Shown here piece by piece: positions 1 through 5,343 of a stretch of DNA of 33,414 nucleotides; the stretch's first letter is position 1, and every line of letters starts with the position of its first letter. The notes under the pieces are model-generated. The model saw only the letters and a list, made by a program, of their open reading frames with translations. It did not search any database and was not told the origin of the DNA. The stretch comes from a virus: IMG/VR virus record IMGVR_UViG_3300037189_025711, positions 1 to 33,414 of that record. One strand, given 5' to 3'. The position numbers and the translations under genes were made by a program.

Positions 1-2
1 CC

Positions 3-299
3 GCTCACCCGCTCAAGGCTTTGGGCTCCAGCCTCGACATTCTGTCCACGAATGATTGGGTCCCCCTGACCACCGTCGCAGGTGGTTCCGGTTCGACCAA
101 GATCACGGTCGGCGACTCAGCTGATATTCAGCCCATGTCTTTTGTCAACGGCCCCGCCACTCTTTCGGCTACCGGCATTTCTCGCTCCGCCCCGGCTTCG
201 ATCTTGCTCAAGGGCGTTCGCCGAGTCATCGTCCTCGTTGACACCGCCGCCAGCATGACCGTCAACAAGGGCGTCATCGGCGGCAACTTCCGTTGCTGA
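3..299 (+). CDS. C-terminal part of an unknown beta-rich phage protein (5' end outside window)
   Basis: The frame is open from the left edge of the window, so the true start lies outside; a TTG at 21 is not needed. About 98 residues are visible. They are rich in Ser, Thr, Val, Ala and Gly (for example VAGGSGSTKITVGDSADI), with alternating hydrophobic residues typical of beta strands, and end in GGNFRC. There is no membrane segment or catalytic motif. A strong hairpin terminator begins 29 bases after the stop, which suggests this gene ends its own, probably well expressed, transcript. The composition resembles a small structural or decoration protein, but this is inference and no family is recognised. 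Confidence 0.55.
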   Translation, partial: AHPLKALGSSLDILSTNDWVPLTTVAGGSGSTKITVGDSADIQPMSFVNGPATLSATGISRSAPASILLKGVRRVIVLVDTAASMTVNKGVIGGNFRC

Positions 300-327
300 T
301 TCCTTCCTGACTCCTCTCCTCCTGTGC

Positions 328-368
328 GGAGAACGGCGGCGTGCGTGGCGCGGCCGCCGTTCTCCTTT
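328..368 (+). terminator. Rho-independent-type terminator, 13-bp perfect stem
   Basis: Bases 328-340 (GGAGAACGGCGGC) pair perfectly with 353-365, leaving a 12-base loop, and TTT follows at 366-368. The short T run is weak but the stem is very stable. It lies between the gene ending at 299 and the exonuclease start at 384, so it separates two transcription units. Confidence 0.75.
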
Positions 369-383
369 CCACAAGGATTCTCC

Positions 384-1643
384 ATGCTTTTCAAAACGCC
401 TCGTGACCTTTCCTCCATTCCCATGTTGGAGGAGATGGGTCTCCGTCCCCAGACTCCAACCATCCGTTCATCCCATTACGGTCAAGCCTTGCGTGATCCG
501 TGGGGCTACTTCGTGGTCCAGCGACTGGGCTTGGTTCCCAAGATCTCGTGGTCCCAGTGCCTCACCCTCGGCAGCTGGTATCACACCGCCTGCGAGCACC
601 ACCTCAACCAGTCGCCTCATCCGTGGGCGTCCTACCGCAAGCTCATCGACGCACGCCTGCACGAGCTGGCCGCCATCTGCACCGAGTCGGGCTACATGCC
701 CACCGCCATCGAGAAGACCGCAGCCCGCGAGGAACGCGAAGCCTACTCAGCATGGGCCCTCTTCCATGGGTCGGCCAAGGTCCCCCTCCCATCCAACGCG
801 ATGTCGTGGCTGGAGGCCATCCAGAACAAGGAACGGTACATCGTTCTCGCCACCGAGTTCGAGTTCTCGATGAAGCATCCGCTCGTCCAGCACCCGGTCG
901 GCATCCGCGTCGACGCGATCCTGTACCACAAGCAGCACAACGTCCTGTGGCTGGTCGACTACAAGACCACCAGCAAGGCACCGATGGACCGCTCCGCCAC
1001 CTGCCCCATCGAGTTCCAGACCCAGCTCTACATCGACGTCATGCGTCTCGCCGTGGAGGACCGGAGCCCCCGCATCGAGGAGATGCTGGCCCCGCTCGAG
1101 CTCAGCAAGGAGAAGCGAAACAAGCTCACCGTGCAGGGCATGCAGCACATCATCATCAAGAAGCCCGGCATCCGCTTCGGTCTGGAGGATCGGGACTTCG
1201 AGGAGAAGGAGTTCATTCCCTCTCGCGGTCCCAACAAGGGCGTGGCCCGCATCGAACGCGAGTACGTGGGCGAGCCCCGTCTCTCCAACTTCGTGCGTCG
1301 CGTCTCCGACTGGTATCTCCGCACCGGAATGTACACGCATCTCGCGGAGAAGGAACCTGAATCTCCCGTCCTGATTTCCAACAGTCCCGCCAGCCTCGTC
1401 CTTGACAAGAACGGACTTCACGCTTACTATTCAAGATTGAAGTACCTTCATTCCTTGGCGACGAGGCTTCCGTCCCCCGACAACTTCCTCGTGAATCCCG
1501 GTGCATCCGACGATCACGGGCACGTCTCATACATCACGGATCTGTCGGTCGTTGATATCGCCGATTGGCCCGCCGTGATCTCCGCTCAAGGTCTGATGGT
1601 TCGGAAGCCCGCCGACTCCATCGTTCAACTCGAAGGGCAATAA
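384..1643 (+). CDS. PD-(D/E)XK exonuclease, RecB/Cas4-like
   Basis: Predicted DNA exonuclease of 419 residues in the RecB-like PD-(D/E)XK superfamily. The motifs appear in the expected order: GSWYHTACE (about 63-71, the Gly/His/Glu motif I), VDAIL with the metal-binding Asp at about 177, VDYKT with Asp192 and Lys194 as the catalytic DxK pair, and QTQLY at about 212-216, matching the conserved QxxxY helix. I see no four-cysteine iron-sulfur cluster as in AddB or Cas4. The ATG at 384 is preceded by AAGG; an earlier start at 324 would lie inside the upstream terminator hairpin. It heads a tight cluster with the 196-residue gene and the Sak4-like ATPase, so a role in processing DNA ends for recombination is likely. 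It carries one copy of the dispersed 13-mer at 780-792. Confidence 0.85.
   Translation: MLFKTPRDLSSIPMLEEMGLRPQTPTIRSSHYGQALRDPWGYFVVQRLGLVPKISWSQCLTLGSWYHTACEHHLNQSPHPWASYRKLIDARLHELAAICTESGYMPTAIEKTAAREEREAYSAWALFHGSAKVPLPSNAMSWLEAIQNKERYIVLATEFEFSMKHPLVQHPVGIRVDAILYHKQHNVLWLVDYKTTSKAPMDRSATCPIEFQTQLYIDVMRLAVEDRSPRIEEMLAPLELSKEKRNKLTVQGMQHIIIKKPGIRFGLEDRDFEEKEFIPSRGPNKGVARIEREYVGEPRLSNFVRRVSDWYLRTGMYTHLAEKEPESPVLISNSPASLVLDKNGLHAYYSRLKYLHSLATRLPSPDNFLVNPGASDDHGHVSYITDLSVVDIADWPAVISAQGLMVRKPADSIVQLEGQ
780..792 (+). repeat. Dispersed 13-mer, exact copy
   Basis: GTCCCCCTCCCAT lies inside the exonuclease gene and is read there as Val-Pro-Leu-Pro. Confidence 0.9.
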
Positions 1644-1644
1644 G

Positions 1645-1657
1645 GTCCCCCTCCCAT
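1645..1657 (+). repeat. Dispersed 13-mer, exact copy overlapping a start codon
   Basis: GTCCCCCTCCCAT begins one base after the exonuclease stop (TAA, 1641-1643), and its last two bases are the first two of the ATG at 1656. It therefore fills the whole intergenic gap and leaves little room for a normal ribosome site. Confidence 0.9.
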
Positions 1658-2246
1658 GTCAGACGACACCACCGACGTCACCCTCACCACCCGCAAGAAG
1701 AAGATCCACTGGTCCGAGCCGTTCGAGACCGAGATCCTCAACGCCGTCCTCGCTCCCCGCATCCGCGCCATCCTGCACGAGGGCGTCCGCAACCGCAGCC
1801 ACCTCCTCGAGAAGTGGGCGGAGAAGTTCGGCGGCGACCCCGGCCACGACCGCATGCAGCGTTGGCTGGAGCAGCTGGGCTACGGAGCCCTGTTCGGCAA
1901 CAAGCCGCTGATCCGCGTCCCCATGCCCGAGCAGGCTCCCGCCATGACGGAGAGCTCCTTCCGTGGCGTGATGAACGTGGAGATGACGACTCCGGCTCCC
2001 GCCGTCGGCAGCGACGGTCTGCCCTCGCCCCGCATGATCGCACCCTCGGTCGTCAGGACTCGCATGCCCAACGGCCAGATCATCGAAATCCCCGGCATCG
2101 GCACGTCCGCCACCGTCACAGCCACCAGCGTTCAGGGGCCCGAGATCCGTGACCCCTTGAACGTGCCCGGCATGTCCGGCTCCGTCCACTACACCAGCGG
2201 CGACTTCGCCAACGACGGGCCTCCGGGCATCACCATCAACGGATAA
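1656..2246 (+). CDS. Unknown protein in the recombination cluster
   Basis: A 196-residue protein with no recognised family. Residues about 12-85 are charged and probably helical, beginning with RKKKIHWSEPFETEIL and including RNRSHLLEKWAEKFGGDPGHDRMQRWLEQLG, which could be a small DNA-binding helical bundle. Residues about 90-196 are rich in Pro, Gly, Thr and Val and look flexible. The ATG at 1656 follows the exonuclease stop by 12 bases, and the stop is 9 bases before the next ATG, so the three genes are probably co-transcribed and translationally coupled. The gap before the start is filled by the 13-mer; only AAGG at 1642-1645 resembles a ribosome site. The position between nuclease and ATPase suggests a recombination or replication partner (inference). 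Confidence 0.75.
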   Translation: MSDDTTDVTLTTRKKKIHWSEPFETEILNAVLAPRIRAILHEGVRNRSHLLEKWAEKFGGDPGHDRMQRWLEQLGYGALFGNKPLIRVPMPEQAPAMTESSFRGVMNVEMTTPAPAVGSDGLPSPRMIAPSVVRTRMPNGQIIEIPGIGTSATVTATSVQGPEIRDPLNVPGMSGSVHYTSGDFANDGPPGITING

Positions 2247-2255
2247 GGAGACACC

Positions 2256-3185
2256 ATGGAAGAACAGACGCTCTCATTCGGCCGGACTCGTCAGCAAAAG
2301 TATGAGGGGCTCGGCGGCTACATCGGTCACAGCATCGCACCGCTCGACCGTGTGAGGGCCGTCATCGCTTCCATGCCCAAGGTCGGCAAGTCCACGCTCC
2401 TCCAGTCCTGCGAGGACGCGTTCATCTTCAACATCGACCAGTCGTCCACGGTCACGCCCACCCCTCGAGCCGTCATGTTCCCCATGGTCGGCGAGGATGG
2501 CAGCTGTCTCCTCGACACGGGCCCCGGCATCCTCACGTGGGACGCCATCGAGTCCAAGATCGAGGTCCTCAAGAAGCTGGCGTTGGAGCGGAAGTCCCGC
2601 CCCAAGCTCGTCATCTTCGACAGCCTGTCCACCCTCCTCAATCTCGTGCGTCCGTGGATCGTCCGCAATGCCGCCAAGCTGGGCATCGCGAAGGGTGAGG
2701 TCACCGACTTCAAGCAGCTGCACGGTCCGGCAGCCTACGACGCTCTCTTCGAAACGATCGTCAAGTCCATCAACGATCTCTACCAAGCAGGCTACGGAGT
2801 CATCCTCACCGTCCACATCGTCAACGCCAAGATCCAGCTGGGCGAGGACGCCATGACCATCATCCCGGAGCTCTGTGCCTCCGATGGTTTGTGGAAGCGG
2901 ATCTATCCGCTCATGGAGTTCGTGGCCGTCATGCACCGCAAGGACGTCGTCTCCACCAAGGAAGTCGAGACCACCGTCATGATCCGGGGCACGCCGTCCA
3001 CCCACAAGAAGACAGTCACCGAGACCGCACAGAAGGTCTTCCTGTCCATCAACGAAGCCTACTACAAGGACGTCTCGGGCGGACGTGTCCAGTTCCCTCC
3101 CATCGAAGTGCCCAAGGCCGACGGCTGGAAGACCGTCTCCGAAGCCTACGAAGCCGCCCGTCAGGCCCACATGCGTGGTTCCTGA
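2256..3185 (+). CDS. Sak4-like RecA-fold ATPase (phage nucleotide-binding / single-strand annealing protein)
   Basis: A 309-residue P-loop ATPase. The Walker A motif is MPKVGKST (about 40-47) and the Walker B strand is LVIFD ending at Asp122, after a strand ending in FNIDQSS. This layout matches the phage AAA_24/Sak4 group, RecA-fold proteins that support single-strand annealing together with an SSB. The loop has Met-Pro-Lys-Val in place of the commoner Gly-Pro-Pro-Gly. The C-terminal part (about 230-309) has charged strands and ends in a helical segment. The ribosome site AAGGAG precedes the ATG at 2256. It follows the exonuclease and the 196-residue gene and is followed by a long-stem hairpin. 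Other P-loop roles, such as a helicase loader, cannot be excluded. Confidence 0.8.
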   Translation: MEEQTLSFGRTRQQKYEGLGGYIGHSIAPLDRVRAVIASMPKVGKSTLLQSCEDAFIFNIDQSSTVTPTPRAVMFPMVGEDGSCLLDTGPGILTWDAIESKIEVLKKLALERKSRPKLVIFDSLSTLLNLVRPWIVRNAAKLGIAKGEVTDFKQLHGPAAYDALFETIVKSINDLYQAGYGVILTVHIVNAKIQLGEDAMTIIPELCASDGLWKRIYPLMEFVAVMHRKDVVSTKEVETTVMIRGTPSTHKKTVTETAQKVFLSINEAYYKDVSGGRVQFPPIEVPKADGWKTVSEAYEAARQAHMRGS

Positions 3186-3210
3186 TTCCTCTCTTGTTCC
3201 TCTTGTTCGT

Positions 3211-3275
3211 CGGTACGCCGCCCCGCCGAGGCGTCGGCGGCGTACCGCCCACACACATCGTTTTCTTTTCTTTCC
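3211..3275 (+). terminator. Terminator-type hairpin with a distal pyrimidine/T tract
   Basis: Bases 3211-3222 (CGGTACGCCGCC) pair perfectly with 3236-3247 around a 13-base loop. The T-rich stretch (TTTTCTTTTCTTT) comes only about 14 bases later, so termination may be partial. It lies between the Sak4-like gene and the next gene. Confidence 0.6.
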
Positions 3276-3305
3276 TCACTTTCCTTTTTGTTGGAGTTTC
3301 GTGCT

Positions 3306-3857
3306 ATGAGTCTCGATCCCACCGTCGCCCAGCTTTTCGCCGCCACCCAGACCGCGTTCAACAACGCCACCGAGTCCGCCGACAACTGGCCTCCGGCCGG
3401 TGAGTACGACCTCGTCGTCTCCGCCCTCGACACCAAGCCCGGCAAGTTCAAGTACACGAACACGCACGGTGCCCAGATGGAGATCCCCTGCATCAACGCG
3501 TGGGGTCGCTTCACCCGCGTCATCAGCAAGGACGACCCCGACTACCGCGAGGGCCAGTCGTACGACTTCCGTGGTGCCCTCTTCCAGATCGCGGAGATCA
3601 AGCCCGACATGGGCGACAACGTTGTGTCCCGCATCAACGCCAACGCCAGCCGCTTCACGACCCACGTGGCCGTGATCCTCGGCAAGCCGTTCGGCGAGGT
3701 CAAGGCCAACATGCAGGGCAGCGTCGCCGCCGCCACTGCTCGCATCAGCGACGGCGTCACCATGGTCCGCGCCCGCGTCGCCTACAAGCAGAACGATCGT
3801 GATCCGGCTAACCCGTACCGTACGGAATACCTGATCGCGAATCTCTCCAACGCCTGA
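3306..3857 (+). CDS. Candidate phage ssDNA-binding protein
   Basis: A 183-residue protein, predicted mainly beta. The central part (about 30-125) reads like an OB-type domain: PPAGEYDLVVSAL, then a strand-turn-strand with KFKYTNTHG, then AWGRFTRV and QSYDFRGALFQIAEI. The C-terminal part is Ala-rich with RVAYKQNDRDP near the end. It lacks the acidic C-terminal tip of host SSBs. Position is the main argument: Sak4-type annealing proteins commonly have an SSB encoded nearby. ATG 3306 is chosen because GGAG lies just upstream; the TTG at 3288 would remove that site. It is a separate unit bounded by hairpins on both sides. The role is inference from context and predicted fold. Confidence 0.55.
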   Translation: MSLDPTVAQLFAATQTAFNNATESADNWPPAGEYDLVVSALDTKPGKFKYTNTHGAQMEIPCINAWGRFTRVISKDDPDYREGQSYDFRGALFQIAEIKPDMGDNVVSRINANASRFTTHVAVILGKPFGEVKANMQGSVAAATARISDGVTMVRARVAYKQNDRDPANPYRTEYLIANLSNA

Positions 3858-3858
3858 T

Positions 3859-3887
3859 TGACAGCACCGCCATAGGGTGGTACTGTG
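3859..3887 (+). promoter_or_regulatory. Candidate sigma70-type promoter
   Basis: A perfect -35 box TTGACA (3859-3864) is followed by a 17-base spacer and TACTGT (3882-3887), which matches TATAAT at three positions including the first T, the A and the last T. It starts one base after the stop of the upstream gene. Transcription would begin near 3894, just before a 13-mer copy and a strong terminator. Confidence 0.5.
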
Positions 3888-3896
3888 TCACCGGAG

Positions 3897-3908
3897 TCCC
3901 CCTCCCAT
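3897..3908 (+). repeat. Dispersed 13-mer, variant with one C fewer
   Basis: As I read it the motif is GTCCCCTCCCAT, with four instead of five C in the first run. It lies in the non-coding gap between the candidate promoter and the terminator. Confidence 0.75.
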
Positions 3909-3911
3909 CTG

Positions 3912-3950
3912 GGGTCGAATCGTCCCACAAGACATTCGACCCTTTTTATT
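3912..3950 (+). terminator. Rho-independent terminator, 9-bp perfect stem plus T tract
   Basis: GGGTCGAAT (3912-3920) pairs with ATTCGACCC (3934-3942) around a 13-base loop and is followed directly by TTTTTATT. It is the most canonical terminator of the window. It ends the candidate SSB unit, or the very short transcript from the promoter at 3859. Confidence 0.85.
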
Positions 3951-3961
3951 GCGAGCAGCTC

Positions 3962-4561
3962 ATGATCATTTCGACTCTCTGCCACACGAGAACTCCGAAG
4001 AACTGCCGCAACGATTTCGATAGTCCGCTGTTCCTGATCTTCCAGAAACCTCCGGTGCCCATGGCGTGGCGAGCACCCGGACTCTCCTACCAGAAGTGCC
4101 TGTTCGGAACACTGGAGTCAAAGCCAGGACTCCTCGGCATCTACATGACGGGAGATCCGCTCTTCCTGCCAGCCGACTTCAAGGCTCTGGAGACGGGCAG
4201 CATCTCGATCACGCGAGAAGACGCGAAGTGTCCGGTGGCCAAGATCTACCTGACCCGCTCTCTCGTCAAGAGTCTCATCAAGAACAATGTGGCGTTGGCC
4301 CGCTCCGCATCCTTCAGCGCGGAGTACCAGACCAGCCCGTCCTTCATGTTCTGGGTGGTGAACACACGAATCACCATGCCGGAAGCGGAGCCGTTCATCT
4401 CCGTTTCGGACGCGCTCGGCCGCCTTCGCAGGCACGCCATCAAGTTGAATTTGGATCCCCCGCCCGGAGTCACACCATGTCAGGATACGAAGTCCGAGTC
4501 ACCCGCCCCAACTTCGAAGTCGAAATCACAGTCTCGTCCGGCATCAGCTACGCCAAGCTGA
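3962..4561 (+). CDS. Unknown protein, basic and Ser/Pro-rich C-terminus
   Basis: A 199-residue protein of no recognised family. The core (about 30-150) contains mixed strands such as GLLGIYMTGDPLFLP and SFMFWVVNTRITMPEAEPF and looks like a compact domain. The last 35 residues are low-complexity and rich in Ser, Pro and Lys. This tail overlaps the start of the next gene by 85 bases, so its composition may be a by-product of the overlap. The ATG at 3962 lies 12 bases after the terminator T tract and has only a weak purine stretch upstream; ATG at residue 34 (MAWRAPG) is an alternative start. How it is transcribed past the terminator is unclear: either read-through or a promoter I do not see. 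Confidence 0.6.
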   Translation: MIISTLCHTRTPKNCRNDFDSPLFLIFQKPPVPMAWRAPGLSYQKCLFGTLESKPGLLGIYMTGDPLFLPADFKALETGSISITREDAKCPVAKIYLTRSLVKSLIKNNVALARSASFSAEYQTSPSFMFWVVNTRITMPEAEPFISVSDALGRLRRHAIKLNLDPPPGVTPCQDTKSESPAPTSKSKSQSRPASATPS

Positions 4562-4728
4562 AGTTCAAGGAACTCGAGCATGTCATCACGCCCGACGACG
4601 GATCCGTCGAGTTCCACTGCACTCCCAAGGAACTGCTCCAGTTCACCAACATGGTGCTGTCCGCACACGAACTCTACCAAGCCGGACAGGACGACCTCAT
4701 GAGAGGGGGACCCAGTGCCGCCGACTGA
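4477..4728 (+). CDS. Unknown small protein
   Basis: An 83-residue protein. It begins MSGYEVRVTRPNFEVEITVSS, an alternating polar/hydrophobic pattern of a beta hairpin, followed by a charged strand and a C-terminal helix around ELLQFTNMVLSAHELYQAG. GGAG lies about 8 bases before the ATG at 4477, a good ribosome site, which supports this start inside the 3' end of the previous gene. It is the last gene of the + strand block and converges on the late block. A one-mismatch copy of the dispersed 13-mer sits near its 3' end (4699-4711). No function can be assigned. Confidence 0.65.
   Translation: MSGYEVRVTRPNFEVEITVSSGISYAKLKFKELEHVITPDDGSVEFHCTPKELLQFTNMVLSAHELYQAGQDDLMRGGPSAAD
4699..4711 (-). 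repeat. Dispersed 13-mer, one mismatch
   Basis: The + strand reads ATGAGAGGGGGAC, the reverse complement of the motif with one substitution. It lies 17 bases before the stop of the 83-residue gene and is read there as Met-Arg-Gly-Gly. Confidence 0.75.
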
Positions 4729-4759
4729 CATGGACCTGCCGGTGGAAGGACGCACCGAT

Positions 4760-4780
4760 CTGGAGTGTTAGCACTTCCAG
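4760..4780. terminator. Weak hairpin at the convergent junction
   Basis: CTGGAGTG pairs with CACTTCCAG around TTAG, with one bulged base. It spans the stop of the - strand block (4768-4770) and lies 31 bases after the last + strand gene. There is no T tract, so bidirectional termination is only possible. Confidence 0.3.
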
Positions 4781-5022
4781 CGACGACGGGCAGCCAGCCC
4801 TCGTTCACCCTTCCAGCTGCGACTCCTCGCGCAGAAGGACTTCTTGCGGGGGCCGCCCTCCGGCTGAGGAGCCTGCAGGTGGGAGCCCGTCGCCGCGTTG
4901 TACTTGGCACGGCCCTTCGCAGTCAGGCCGCCGCCCTCCTTGACGGAGAGCTTCTCGCCGCGACCGACGCTCAGGTTCACGTTCTTCTTGGACTTGCTCT
5001 TCAGAATGGGGCTCATCGCCAT
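4768..5022 (-). CDS. DUF6321-like small basic phage protein
   Basis: An 84-residue, strongly basic protein. It has the pattern I know from the DUF6321 family of small phage proteins: GGGLTAKGRAKYNAATG (about 30-46), then APQPEGGPRKKSFCARS (about 51-67), then a basic tail. The N-terminal part is Lys/Ser-rich. The ribosome site AGGTGA lies just before ATG 5022, and the upstream 56-residue gene ends 8 bases away. It is the last gene of the late block. The function is unknown; the charge suggests contact with nucleic acid (inference). Confidence 0.75.
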   Translation of the reverse strand: MAMSPILKSKSKKNVNLSVGRGEKLSVKEGGGLTAKGRAKYNAATGSHLQAPQPEGGPRKKSFCARSRSWKGERGLAARRRWKC

Positions 5023-5030
5023 GGGTCACC

Positions 5031-5201
5031 TCAGTGCATCTTCTTCAGCGTCTGGGCCAGACGAGCTCGCTTCCCCAGCTTGCCGCCCGACTGTGCGGCC
5101 TTGGCCAGCATGGCCGGGGGAATCTTCTGACCCTTCGGAACGCCCAGCTGCTTGTGCAGGGCACCGGGCTTCTTGATCGCACCCTTGATCCAGTTCGCCA
5201 T
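5031..5201 (-). CDS. Small basic phage protein (56 residues)
   Basis: A 56-residue protein, easily missed because of its length. It begins MANWIKGAIKKPGALHKQLG, continues VPKGQKIPPAMLAKAAQSGG, and ends in a basic helix RARLAQTLKKMH. Proteins with the KPGALHKxLGVPxGxKIP pattern recur in phage genomes, though I know no function. Start ATG 5201 lies 3 bases from the stop of the 45-residue gene upstream, and its stop is 8 bases before the DUF6321-like start, so the three form a tight set. It is net strongly positive with no membrane segment. Confidence 0.75.
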   Translation of the reverse strand: MANWIKGAIKKPGALHKQLGVPKGQKIPPAMLAKAAQSGGKLGKRARLAQTLKKMH

Positions 5202-5204
5202 GAC

Positions 5205-5342
5205 TTACCCCTTGAGGAAGTTGTCGAGGGCCGAGTCCTTCTTGCGTCCGGACTGATTGATCTTGCCCTTCTTGGTCAAAGCCTTGGGCTTGAAACCGCC
5301 CTTGGCGGGAGGAAACGGATTCTTTGTCGAGGGAGGCTTCAT
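5205..5342 (-). CDS. Very small Lys-rich protein (45 residues)
   Basis: A 45-residue protein, MKPPSTKNPFPPAKGGFKPK followed by ALTKKGKINQSGRKKDSALDNFLKG. It is Lys/Pro-rich and probably mostly disordered. ATG 5342 is preferred to earlier in-frame starts because AAGGA lies about 8 bases upstream and because the preceding giant gene ends at 5344, one base before it. The function is unknown. It belongs to the same run of small basic proteins as the next two genes. Confidence 0.65.
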   Translation of the reverse strand: MKPPSTKNPFPPAKGGFKPKALTKKGKINQSGRKKDSALDNFLKG

Positions 5343-5343
5343 G

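Noticed and set aside
3061-3103. TCCCTCCCAT at about 3094 as another motif copy
   Set aside because: It lacks the five-C run and the GT, and is explained by the coding sequence of the Sak4-like gene.
2274-3254. A 326-codon - strand frame opposite the Sak4-like gene
   Set aside because: The + strand frame has Walker motifs and a good start. The antisense product is a low-complexity Gly/Asp/Leu/Val mix.
4730-4771. A 13-residue frame (MDLPVEGRTDLEC) at the convergent junction
   Set aside because: Too short to support, no clear ribosome site, and it overlaps the stop and hairpin of the - strand block.
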